DNA of 64,000 nt, from positions 1-64,000 of the forward strand of contig JACKCN010000008.1 of NCBI GenBank assembly GCA_020634015.1. Reading direction: 5' to 3'. The position numbers were made by a program, and so were the translations under genes. The notes under the pieces are model-generated. The model did no database searches. It was not told the DNA's origin and saw nothing but the letters and a program-made list of their open reading frames with translations. Source of the DNA: Candidatus Delongbacteria bacterium (GTDB lineage: Bacteria > CAIWAD01). This document shows positions 8,065 through 16,592 of this stretch, one piece after another (position 1 is the stretch's first letter; every line of letters starts with the position of its first letter).

Positions 8065-9048
8065 ATGCTCACCCAGTTGCGCCGTTCCGGGCATGGCCCC
8101 CTGTTGAGTCCTGCCCAGCTGCCGCCGGGGCTGCCCTCTTTTCTGCAGGATGCCAGTTCGGTGTTCAATCCCGGAGCGATCCGGCTGGACGACGGCTCCA
8201 CCGTGCTGCTGCTGCGCGTGCAGAGCCGCGGGCGCGAGACGGCGCTGTTGCGGGCAAACGCGCGGCCCGGCCAAGCATTCGACATCTCTCCCGACCCTGT
8301 GCGCCTGCGTGGACTGGAGCGGATTCCGGGGCAGGTCTTCCATATCTATGACCCGCGCATCACGCGGCTCGAAGGCGAGCTGCTGGTCGTGCTGGCGCTG
8401 GACACCGATCGGGGAGGTCGCCTGGCGATCGCCCGCGGTCACGACCTGCAAGAGCTGGAGCTGGTGGGGCTGACCGGCGACGAGGATACCCGCAACGGCG
8501 TGCTCTTTCCCGAGCGCATCGGCGGACGGATCTGGCTGCTGGATCGTCCCAATCGCGCCCAGACTCCCGGCGAACCGGCCAGCGGCGAGAGCATTCGCGC
8601 CCTGAGCTCCACGGACCTGCGTGAATGGCGCGAAGAGGGCGTGCTCTTCAGTGGCCGGCCCCATTACTGGGACGAGCGCATCGGGGCCGGACCGCCCCCG
8701 CTGAAAGTGCGCGAGGGCTGGCTGCTGATGTACCACGGTGTGGCCACCCATTTCGGGGCCGCCGGCATCTATCAGGCCGGGGTGGCGCTGCTGGACCGCG
8801 AGAATCCCACCCGGGTGCTGGCCCGCTGCCGCGAGAACATTCTCGAGCCGCGCGAGCCCTGGGAACTGGTGGGCCAGGTGCCCAATGTGGTCTTTCCATC
8901 GGGTTGGACCGTGTCTCACCAGGATACCGACGGCTGCGCGCCGCCCGATGCCGAAATCAGCGTGTATTACGGAGCCGCCGACACCTGCGTCGGGCATGCC
9001 CGCTGCACGGTGGGCGAGCTGGTGGAGGCCTGCGGGCCGATTGCATGA
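8065..9048 (+). CDS. GH130-like mannoside phosphorylase/glycosidase
   Basis: A 327-residue five-bladed propeller protein resembling GH130. Members phosphorolyse or hydrolyse beta-1,2- or beta-1,4-linked mannosides, usually releasing mannose 1-phosphate in the cytoplasm. Supporting segments include SSVFNPGAIRL, HIYDPRITRLEG, KNGVLFPERI-like DTRNGVLFPERIGGR, HYWDERIGAGPPPLKVREGW and LLMYHGV, which match conserved GH130 blades. There is no signal peptide. The ATG at 8065 has GAGGAG about five bases upstream. It opens a plus-strand sugar locus with a ROK kinase 34 bases downstream. Substrate linkage cannot be read from sequence alone. Confidence 0.85.
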   Translation: MLTQLRRSGHGPLLSPAQLPPGLPSFLQDASSVFNPGAIRLDDGSTVLLLRVQSRGRETALLRANARPGQAFDISPDPVRLRGLERIPGQVFHIYDPRITRLEGELLVVLALDTDRGGRLAIARGHDLQELELVGLTGDEDTRNGVLFPERIGGRIWLLDRPNRAQTPGEPASGESIRALSSTDLREWREEGVLFSGRPHYWDERIGAGPPPLKVREGWLLMYHGVATHFGAAGIYQAGVALLDRENPTRVLARCRENILEPREPWELVGQVPNVVFPSGWTVSHQDTDGCAPPDAEISVYYGAADTCVGHARCTVGELVEACGPIA

Positions 9049-9082
9049 TCGACATTGACCGACTCTTTACTGTGGTGGATTC

Positions 9083-10006
9083 ATGACGAACCCGAGAATT
9101 CTCGCGCTGGACATCGGCGGCACCAACACCGCCATGGGACTGCTCGACTCCGGCTGCATCCTGCGTCACGGACACAGCCTGCCCACCGGCGCGGAAGATG
9201 GCCCGCGTGTGCTGCTGGAGCGCTGCCTGGCCTGGGCCGCCTCCTGTGGGGTGCCACGACCGGAGATCATCTCGATCGGCGCACCCAATGCCGATGCCCG
9301 CAGCGGCTGGATCCAGAGTCCGCCCAACCTGCCCTGGGGAGATGTGGACCTGCGTGCTCTGGTGGGTGAGGTCTGCCCCGGATGCCTGGCCGTGATCCAC
9401 AACGACGCCAGCGCGGCGGCGTGGGGCGAGGCGACCCACGGCGCGGGTCACGGACTGAGCGACTTCGTGCAGCTGACCCTGGGCACGGGGCTGGGCGGGG
9501 GCCTGATCTGCGACGGCAAGCTGGTGCTGGGCGCGCGCGGCTTCGCCGGGGAAATCGGGCACCTGATCGTGCACCCCGGCGGGCGCCTCTGCGGCTGTGG
9601 ACGCCAGGGCTGCCTGGAGCGCTATGTCTCGGCCAGCGGGCTGCACCAGACCGCGCTGGAACTGGGCTGTGTCGAGCCCTTCAGCGCGCGCTCCCTCCAG
9701 GACGACGCCAACGCGGGCGAGATCTTCGCGCTGGACGCCTATCGCATCACGGGGGAAACCCTGGGAGTGGCGCTGGCCGAGCTGGCCGCGATCCTCGATC
9801 CCGCGGCCTTCGTGATCAGTGGCGGGCTGGCCGCCGCGGGCGAGCTGTTGCTGGGCCCTGCCCGTGCCACCATGGAAGCCCGCATGCTGCCCGTGCTGCG
9901 CGGCCGGGTCGAGCTGCGCACCAGCGCGTTCAAGGGCGCCCATGCTGCCCTGCTGGGCCTGGCCGAGCTGGGCTTGGCGGCGAGGAACCTATCCGATACT
10001 CCCTGA
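9083..10006 (+). CDS. ROK-family sugar kinase
   Basis: A 307-residue ROK protein without a DNA-binding N-terminus, so a kinase rather than a repressor. The ATP motif is at the N-terminus (LALDIGGTNTAMGLL, D10). A second phosphate motif is TLGTGLGGGLI. The zinc site reads HPGGRLCGCGRQGCLERY. ROK kinases phosphorylate hexoses such as glucose, mannose or N-acetylmannosamine. The position next to a GH130-like gene and two GH38-type genes suggests mannose or a related hexose as substrate, which is inference. Confidence 0.9.
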   Translation: MTNPRILALDIGGTNTAMGLLDSGCILRHGHSLPTGAEDGPRVLLERCLAWAASCGVPRPEIISIGAPNADARSGWIQSPPNLPWGDVDLRALVGEVCPGCLAVIHNDASAAAWGEATHGAGHGLSDFVQLTLGTGLGGGLICDGKLVLGARGFAGEIGHLIVHPGGRLCGCGRQGCLERYVSASGLHQTALELGCVEPFSARSLQDDANAGEIFALDAYRITGETLGVALAELAAILDPAAFVISGGLAAAGELLLGPARATMEARMLPVLRGRVELRTSAFKGAHAALLGLAELGLAARNLSDTP

Positions 10007-10136
10007 GCGAGTCCATTTGACCGCGTCTCTTGCGAACCGTTTTCCAAGCATTTCAATTCATTGAACTTATGGCAGAAGTTTGATTCTGCTGGCAGCAGGA
10101 TCTCCAGAATCCAGGACCCTGGGCGTCTTTTGCGCG

Positions 10137-10206
10137 GAAGCAATTCGATCTATTTGCTTCCACGTGTGGAAGCAAATCAATACATTTGCTTCCGTTCGTG
10201 AAAGCA
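10137..10206. promoter_or_regulatory. Inverted-repeat leader of the first DUF4143 ATPase gene
   Basis: A perfect palindrome occupies 10152-10177: 12-base arms ATTTGCTTCCAC and GTGGAAGCAAAT around a 2-base centre. Further half-sites flank it: GGAAGCAA just upstream, ATTTGCTTCC near 10184-10193, and a degenerate partner (GTGAAAGCAA) just before the gene. The arrangement is about 55-80 bases from the ATG at 10234 and looks like an operator or structured leader. The same design, with unrelated bases, precedes 37134 and 52829. Confidence 0.7.
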
Positions 10207-10233
10207 ATTCGTGCATGTACGACCGGAGGCTTC

Positions 10234-11400
10234 ATGGAGATTCCGAGACATCTGCTTGCAGCCGCCCGGGACAGGTTGCTGCCGGGCAAGGTGCTGCTCC
10301 TGATGGGTGCTCGCCGGACCGGCAAGACAACGTTGAGCCGACATCTTCAGGCAAGCTGGCCAGGTTCCAGCCTTTCGCTGAACGGGGATGATCTGTCCGT
10401 TCAGCAGGCCCTGGCATCCCGCAGTGAAAAGAATCTGCAGGCACTGGTCGGGGACGCGACCCTGCTGGTTCTGGACGAAGCACAGACGGTGCCGGATGTG
10501 GGTGCCATCCTCAAACTGCTGGTGGATACACAACCCAACCTGGCCGTTCTGGCGACGGGGTCCTCAAGTTTCGATCTGGGCCGTCGCACGGGGGAGCCGC
10601 TGACCGGCCGCAGTCAACGACTGACCCTTTATCCCTTGGCACAGTGTGAACTGGCACCGATGGAAAGCAGTATCCAGACAAGCAATCTTCTGGGGACCCG
10701 CCTTGTATACGGTGGATACCCCGAGATCGTGACCGCGCCCAGCGAACAGCAACAGCGAGAACTGCTGCTGGAGCTGGTCAACGCCTACCTCTTCAAGGAC
10801 ATTCTCCAGTACGATGGTCTGCGGCGTGCCGACAAGCTGGCACGACTCCTGCAGCTTCTGGCGATGCAGATCGGCCGGCAGGTTTCCCTTGAAGAACTGG
10901 GCCGTCAGCTGGGCCTGGGGCGCAATACGGTGGAACGCTATCTGGACCTGCTGGAGCAGTGTTTTGTCGTGATGCGCCTGGGAGGATTCAGCAGGAACCT
11001 GCGCAAGGAAATCAGCAAGACCTCACGCTGGTACTTCGTGGACAATGGTGTGCGCAACGCGCTGATCCGCAATTTCAATCCTCCTCCCCTGCGAGACGAT
11101 GTGGGAGCCCTCTGGGAAAACTACCTGATGCTGGAACGGATGAAACGGCTTGAATACGAGCGCCGGTTCGCGAATCGTTGGTTCTGGCGAACCCACGATC
11201 GTCAGGAAATCGACCTGGTGGAAGAAGAGGGCGGGCAGCTTTCCGGTTGGGAATTCAAATGGGGCAAACCCGGCCACGAGCGCGCACCCCGGGCCTGGCA
11301 AGACGCTTATCCGGGAGCTGGGTATCGTGTGATCCATCCTCAGGACTATCTTGAGTTCATCACCATTCCTGGAGGTTTCGACAGTCCCGGCCCGGACTGA
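10234..11400 (+). CDS. AAA-type ATPase of the DUF4143 (COG1373) family
   Basis: A 388-residue protein. N-terminal AAA domain: Walker A GARRTGKT (25-32), Walker B LLVLDEA (77-83), sensor LATGSSS (106-112). A winged-helix middle follows (LGRQLGLGRNTVERYLDLLE), then a C-terminal DUF4143 region with a nuclease-like core (RHDRQEIDLVEEEGG, WEFKWG), reminiscent of the PD-(D/E)XK fold. ATG 10234 has GGAGG five bases upstream. The gene stands alone between the ROK kinase and a mannosidase-like gene and seems an insertion into that locus. The cellular role of this widespread family is not established. A paralogue is at 37134. Confidence 0.9.
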   Translation: MEIPRHLLAAARDRLLPGKVLLLMGARRTGKTTLSRHLQASWPGSSLSLNGDDLSVQQALASRSEKNLQALVGDATLLVLDEAQTVPDVGAILKLLVDTQPNLAVLATGSSSFDLGRRTGEPLTGRSQRLTLYPLAQCELAPMESSIQTSNLLGTRLVYGGYPEIVTAPSEQQQRELLLELVNAYLFKDILQYDGLRRADKLARLLQLLAMQIGRQVSLEELGRQLGLGRNTVERYLDLLEQCFVVMRLGGFSRNLRKEISKTSRWYFVDNGVRNALIRNFNPPPLRDDVGALWENYLMLERMKRLEYERRFANRWFWRTHDRQEIDLVEEEGGQLSGWEFKWGKPGHERAPRAWQDAYPGAGYRVIHPQDYLEFITIPGGFDSPGPD

Positions 11401-11445
11401 CAGGAACTGTCCCATGTAGCGGAGTCCTTCGCCACACGAGGTCTC

Positions 11446-13830
11446 ATGACTCACACGCCACCTTTCACCCTGTTGCTGATCCAGCACTCCCACACGGATG
11501 TGGGGTACACGGCGCTGCAGCCGACCATCGCCCATGCGCATGCGCGCTTTCTGCGTCAGGCGCTCGAGATTCACCAGCGCCACCCGGACGCCGGCTTCCG
11601 CTGGACCAGCGAGACCTTCTGGGCCATCGAGCAGTACTGGAGGCTTGAGGACTCCGCGGGTCGCGAGCGGCTGCTGCATGCCATCCGCGAGGGTGTGATC
11701 GGGCTCTCGGGCAGCTACCTGAACTTCAGCGAACTGGCCGATCTGCCCCTTTTGCGCAGCGTCACCGGGCGCGCCCGAACCTTCGCCGATGCGCACGACC
11801 TGCCGCTGGACTCGGCGATGACCGCCGACATCAACGGGCACGGCCGTGGTCTGGCCACGGCCCTGCTGGATCACGGCATCCAGAATCTTTTCACCTGCAT
11901 CCACACCCACCACGGCATGTTTCCCCTGAAGCGGCACATGGCCTTCCGCTGGCGACAGCCCGATGGGCGCGACCTGCTGGTCTGGAACGGCGAGCACTAC
12001 CACTTCGGCAACGAGCTGGGTCTGATGCCCGACGCGGGCGCTTCCTATCTGATCAAGGACGAGTGCGACGCGTATACCGTGTTCCACCGCACGGAACTAC
12101 TGGCGGAGCGGCGGATTCCCCGTCTGGTGCAGCGCCTGCGTGACGACGGCTACACCCGGGATTTTCTGCCCCTGATGATCTCGGGGCTGCGCACCGACAA
12201 CGGCCCGCCCGGCGAAGGCGTGATCCAGCGCCTCGCGGATTGGAACCAGCGCCACGGAGAACAGTATCCCGTGCGCCTGGTCACCCTGGGAGAGTTCTTC
12301 AAGGAACTGCGGGCCTCGGCTGACCCCATTCCGGTCTTCGAAGGCGACTGGCCCGACTGGTGGAGCGACGGAGTGGTGGCGGCCCCCGCGGCCACCCGCC
12401 TCTTCCGCCAGGCCCAGCGCCAGCGCGTGCGCCTGCGGGAGCTGGAAGCGCAGCTGCCGGACGCGCCTGCCTGTGACACGCACGAACTGGACGAGCTGCT
12501 GGCCCTGTACGCCGAGCACACCTGCAGCCACAGCGACGCCATGAGCCAGCCCTGGCACCCGCTGGTGGAGGGCATCGCGGGCATCAAGGCCGCTTGCGCG
12601 GCCCGGGCACTGGAATGGGTCGAAGACCGGCTCGCCCTCGTCCGCGAAAGACTGGGCGATGCGCCCCTGGCCGCGGGACGGCCTCTGGTCTGGACCGCAC
12701 TCAACAGCTCCACGTTGGATTTCGATGGCCCGGCCAACCTGGATGTGGGACACTACGAGTATCACGAGCGTCATCTGGACCGCGGAGCCCGGGTCATCGA
12801 CCGGATCACGGGCAAGGAGCTGGACTGTCAGCGGGAATTCATCCCCGGGGCTGCGCGCTGGACGGTGGCCCTGAGTCTGGCCCCGGGCGAGCGCAGAGAC
12901 CTTGAGTTGCTGCCCCAGGGTTCGAGCCCCGCACTGGGGACGCCGGAAGCCAAGCCCGCGACGCCGGATTCACGGAACTCCGGAACGCTCACCAGCCCTC
13001 ACGGGCGTCTCTCGTGGCAGACGGGAGAGGGCATCGTGGCCTTCGAGGACGCCACGGGCGCCAGCCTGCTGGACCCAGAGCGTCGCTGGGCGCCCTTCAC
13101 TCTGATCCATGAACTGAGTCCACCCGCGGACGGGGAATCGATCTGCGGGGTGCGCTCGCGCATGGGCCTGAACCGCAAGAATCCCGATGTGATTCGTTCT
13201 TCGGCAACCCTGCAGCGGTTTCTGGACGAGGAGCGTGGGCCGCTGTATCACCAGATCGAGCTCGAATATGCCTGCGCCGGCTGTGGCACGGTGCGACTGC
13301 AGTTGCGGCTCTGGCAAGCCTGGCCGCGGCTGGACATCGAGCTGCGCCTGCACAAGCAGAGCAACTGGGAACCCGAGAATCTGTACCTGGCCCTGCCCTT
13401 TGCCTGTCCGGGAGGCCACTCCGTGCTCTGGGTTGACAAGGCGGGCGGCATGCTGCGACCCGGGATCGACCAGCTGCCCGGCACACTTCAGGACTGGTTC
13501 TGCCTGCAAGGTGGCTTCGCGCTGTGTGGCACAGAGGCTGGTCTGGCGCTGAGCATGCCCGACTCGCCCTTGCTGCAGACCGGACCGCTGGAGTACGGCG
13601 AGCGGCGTCTGCATGACCCTGCGGCACCCACTCCGCCAACCGAATTGCACGCCTGGCTGATGAGCAATTACTGGGAAACCAATTTCAACGCCGATCTGGG
13701 AGGCTTCCATGGCTTCCGCTTCGTGCTGGGTTGGGGAGCGGGCTTGACGACACCAGTCCAGGCTCAGCAGGAATTGCGCAAGCTGGACCAGGAGCTTGCC
13801 ATGCTGCGCCATTCGGCTGGGCCGAACTGA
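11446..13830 (+). CDS. GH38-like glycosidase (DUF5054-type)
   Basis: A 794-residue cytoplasmic-looking protein. Its N-terminal third follows the GH38 (alpha/beta)7 plan: metal-ligand motif QHSHTDVGYT (H14, H16, D18), TSETFWAIEQYW, GLSGSYLNFSEL, and AMTADINGHGRG with D128 where GH38 enzymes place the nucleophile Asp. The remainder is beta-rich, as in mannosidase C-terminal domains. It resembles the DUF5054 group annotated near alpha-mannosidases. Its specificity may differ from the canonical enzyme encoded at 18538. It belongs to the plus-strand sugar locus. Confidence 0.8.
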   Translation: MTHTPPFTLLLIQHSHTDVGYTALQPTIAHAHARFLRQALEIHQRHPDAGFRWTSETFWAIEQYWRLEDSAGRERLLHAIREGVIGLSGSYLNFSELADLPLLRSVTGRARTFADAHDLPLDSAMTADINGHGRGLATALLDHGIQNLFTCIHTHHGMFPLKRHMAFRWRQPDGRDLLVWNGEHYHFGNELGLMPDAGASYLIKDECDAYTVFHRTELLAERRIPRLVQRLRDDGYTRDFLPLMISGLRTDNGPPGEGVIQRLADWNQRHGEQYPVRLVTLGEFFKELRASADPIPVFEGDWPDWWSDGVVAAPAATRLFRQAQRQRVRLRELEAQLPDAPACDTHELDELLALYAEHTCSHSDAMSQPWHPLVEGIAGIKAACAARALEWVEDRLALVRERLGDAPLAAGRPLVWTALNSSTLDFDGPANLDVGHYEYHERHLDRGARVIDRITGKELDCQREFIPGAARWTVALSLAPGERRDLELLPQGSSPALGTPEAKPATPDSRNSGTLTSPHGRLSWQTGEGIVAFEDATGASLLDPERRWAPFTLIHELSPPADGESICGVRSRMGLNRKNPDVIRSSATLQRFLDEERGPLYHQIELEYACAGCGTVRLQLRLWQAWPRLDIELRLHKQSNWEPENLYLALPFACPGGHSVLWVDKAGGMLRPGIDQLPGTLQDWFCLQGGFALCGTEAGLALSMPDSPLLQTGPLEYGERRLHDPAAPTPPTELHAWLMSNYWETNFNADLGGFHGFRFVLGWGAGLTTPVQAQQELRKLDQELAMLRHSAGPN

Positions 13831-13980
13831 GAGATCTTCAATAGCGGTGCAATGTTTGACCGAACCGGAACTTTGGCACTCCTGAGGCCGTAAACGGGAA
13901 CCGACCCGCCGGAGCACACACCCACCGCGGCCTGGCTCCACCCTTCGACTCCGCAACTCCAGCTCACGGGAGAGACCATC

Positions 13981-15342
13981 ATGCAGGAATTCCTCGACAG
14001 GCTGCTGGCCGGGATTCGCGGCTCGCAGATGCTGCGCCTTCTGGTGCTGTGCTTCTGGGTGCTGCTGCTCAAGATTCCGGCGGGCATGGTCGAAAGCCTG
14101 GTGCACGAACGCCAGCAGCGCCGCGATGAGGCGGTGGCCGAGGTGTCCTCGAAGTGGGGCCAGACGCAGGCCATCGACGGCCCCGCGCTGGTGATTCCCT
14201 TCACGCGCAACTGGACCGAAACTCTCACCGACGGCAGGCAGGTCGTCCGCACGGCAACCTCCCGGGCCGTGTTTCTGCCCGAGAGCCTGCGGGTGACAGG
14301 GCGCATCGACTCCCGCGAACGCAATCGGGGCATCTTCTCCGTACCGGTCTACACGCTGGACCTGCTGCTGGAGGGGGAGTTCGCCCGGCCCGATTTCTCG
14401 CTGCTGGGGGCTGAACCCGCATCCATCGACTGGGAACATGCCCAGTTGGCGGTGGGCATTGCCGATGTGCGTGCGATCCAGGAAGAGTCGCGCGTGATCT
14501 GGAACGGCCAGTCCCTGCCTCTGCTGCCCGGCACGGGAGATTTCAAGGCCGCAGCGGGTGGCGTGCATGCCCTGGCAGCGGTGAACCCGGAGCAGGAGAG
14601 CATTTCCTTCCGTGTGCCACTGCTGCTCAACGGCAGCCAGAGTGCCTGGCTCACTCCTTCCGGCAAGACCACGCGTGTGACGCTGGAGTCCAACCACCCC
14701 GATCCCGGTTTCCAGGGCAACTGGCTGCCCACGTCACACAGCGAGGGACCCGAAGGCTTCACGGCCGACTGGACCATTTCCTGGCTGGGGCGCAACTATC
14801 CCCAGGCCTGGCAGAACAACGAGGTCAGCGCCACGCAGCTGGAGCAGTCGCGCTTTGGAGTACAGTTGGTCAATCCGGTGGACCAGTACCGCATGGCCGG
14901 GCGCAGCGTGAAGTATTCGGACCTGTTCATTCTGCTGACCTTCGCCTCGATCTGGCTGATGGAAGTCCTGGGACGGATCCGCGTGCACGGCATCCAGTAC
15001 CTGCTGCTGGGTGCGGCACTGTGTCTGTTCTACTTGCTGGAGCTGGCGTTGTCGGAGCACCTGGGGTTCCCTCTGTCTTACCTGCTGGCCAGCCTGTCCA
15101 TCCTGGGAATGGTCGGCGGGTATGCGCTGGTCATGTTGCGCAGTCCCGGACGCGCCGGATTGCTGACCGCGGGCGTGGCCCTGCTATATGCCTACCTGTA
15201 TGTGGTGCTGGGCAACGAGGACTCGGCCCTGCTGGTCGGCTCCATCGGGCTGTTTCTGGTGCTGGGGCTGGTCATGGTCACCACCCGTCGGGTCGACTGG
15301 TCCCGGGGTGCGGCCGCGCCACCGGCAGGACCGCCGCGCTGA
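13981..15342 (+). CDS. CreD-like inner-membrane protein
   Basis: A 453-residue membrane protein with the CreD layout: one N-terminal membrane helix (about 18-34), a large exported region containing GPALVIPF and LTPSGKTTRVTLESNHPDPG, the motif SFxGxWLPT-like FQGNWLPTSH, and then a conserved stretch QLVNPVDQYRMAGRSVKYSDLF leading into five or six C-terminal helices. In enterobacteria CreD belongs to the CreBC regulon and affects envelope integrity; its biochemical role is unknown. No creBC genes are visible here. A GGGAGAG site precedes the ATG. The link to the sugar locus may be only positional. Confidence 0.88.
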   Translation: MQEFLDRLLAGIRGSQMLRLLVLCFWVLLLKIPAGMVESLVHERQQRRDEAVAEVSSKWGQTQAIDGPALVIPFTRNWTETLTDGRQVVRTATSRAVFLPESLRVTGRIDSRERNRGIFSVPVYTLDLLLEGEFARPDFSLLGAEPASIDWEHAQLAVGIADVRAIQEESRVIWNGQSLPLLPGTGDFKAAAGGVHALAAVNPEQESISFRVPLLLNGSQSAWLTPSGKTTRVTLESNHPDPGFQGNWLPTSHSEGPEGFTADWTISWLGRNYPQAWQNNEVSATQLEQSRFGVQLVNPVDQYRMAGRSVKYSDLFILLTFASIWLMEVLGRIRVHGIQYLLLGAALCLFYLLELALSEHLGFPLSYLLASLSILGMVGGYALVMLRSPGRAGLLTAGVALLYAYLYVVLGNEDSALLVGSIGLFLVLGLVMVTTRRVDWSRGAAAPPAGPPR

Positions 15343-15467
15343 GCGGGCCACTTCGGATCCAAAGGTGAGGGACTGCCCAAAAGCCCTCGCATCGTGCGAT
15401 ATTCACGGGCGATTCATCCTGTTCAACGCCCTTCGGCTTCTGACGAAGGAACCGGAGGAGCTGCTCC

Positions 15468-16592
15468 GTGAGATATGAACCTCCCCCTGCGGGACTCTGC
15501 CTGACCCTGCTGCTGCTCAGCGGCTCGGTCGCGCCTCTGTTTGCCGGATTCCCCGTTCCCGCCATCGAGTTCTCCCCGCGCGAATACCCTTGTCACTATA
15601 CTAGTCAGGCGCCCGTGATCGACGGACGACTGGAGTCGCCGCTCTGGGACCAGGCGCCCTGGAGCGAGGACTTCGTCGAGATCCGCAGCAACGAGCTGGC
15701 TCCCGCTCCTCGCCAGCGGACCCGGGCCCGCCTGCTCTGGGACGAGGAGTTCCTCTTCGTGGCCGCCGAGCTGGAGGAGTCGGACCTCTGGGGCACCCTC
15801 GAGCAGCGCGACGCGGTGATCTACCACGACAATGATTTCGAACTCTTCCTGGACCCGGACGGCGACGCCCACTCCTATTACGAGCTGGAGATCAACGCCC
15901 TGGGCACGGTCTGGGACCTGCTGCTGCTCTGGCCCTACCGCGACGGCAACTCCGCCGTCAACGCCTGGGACATTGCCGGGCTGCAGAGCGCCGTCTCCCT
16001 GAATGGCACGCTCAATGATCCCAGTGACACGGACACGGGCTGGAGCGTGGAGCTGGCGCTGCCCTGGAGCGTGCTGGCCGAACGGGCCAACCGCCAGGTG
16101 CCACCCACGGAAGGCGATGTCTGGCGGCTGAACTTCTCGCGCGTGCAGTGGCACCTGGACGTGGTGGACGGCCAGTACCGGAAACGCCTTGATCACGAGG
16201 GAAATCCCCTGCCCGAAGACAACTGGGTCTGGTCGGCCCAGGGCCTTGTCGCCATGCACTACCCCGAACGCTGGGGCTACCTGCACTTTCTCGAAGCGCC
16301 CGAAGCCCGGCTCAAACCGGTGGCCGACAGCCCGGGCGAACGCGCCGTGGCCTGGCTCTGGGAACTGTATTACCGCCAGATGGAGGCGCGAGAGTCCCAG
16401 GGACGCTGGATCACCGATCCCGAGCGCTTGCTGGGCGGACTTGAGAGGCCTGCCGGATTCCAGTGGCCGCCCGAGCTGTCTCTGGGCGAGCGCCGCTGGC
16501 AGGTGGTGCTGCAGCCCGTGGGCGGTGATGGCGAGCTCTCGATTGACGAAACCGGTCGCCTGCAGCGGCCTCCGCTGCGGGAGGAGGAATGA
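15468..16592 (+). CDS. Exported CBM9-like carbohydrate-binding protein
   Basis: A 374-residue protein with an N-terminal signal peptide and one CBM9/DOMON-like domain (about 40-270). Typical CBM9_1 phrases are present: PVIDGRLESPLWDQAPW, RTRARLLWDEEFLFVAAELEE, VIYHDNDFELFLDPDGD, YYELEINALGTVWDLLL and WSVELALPW. The start is GTG 15468, with GGAGGAG seven bases upstream. It is translationally coupled to the symporter gene by a 4-base overlap, suggesting it helps capture the glycan or sugar that the symporter imports. The ligand is unknown. Confidence 0.85.
   Translation: MRYEPPPAGLCLTLLLLSGSVAPLFAGFPVPAIEFSPREYPCHYTSQAPVIDGRLESPLWDQAPWSEDFVEIRSNELAPAPRQRTRARLLWDEEFLFVAAELEESDLWGTLEQRDAVIYHDNDFELFLDPDGDAHSYYELEINALGTVWDLLLLWPYRDGNSAVNAWDIAGLQSAVSLNGTLNDPSDTDTGWSVELALPWSVLAERANRQVPPTEGDVWRLNFSRVQWHLDVVDGQYRKRLDHEGNPLPEDNWVWSAQGLVAMHYPERWGYLHFLEAPEARLKPVADSPGERAVAWLWELYYRQMEARESQGRWITDPERLLGGLERPAGFQWPPELSLGERRWQVVLQPVGGDGELSIDETGRLQRPPLREEE

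Noticed and set aside
12970..14697. A 575-codon minus-strand frame across the GH38-like and CreD-like genes
   Set aside because: It spans two well-supported genes and the gap between them; low-complexity product.
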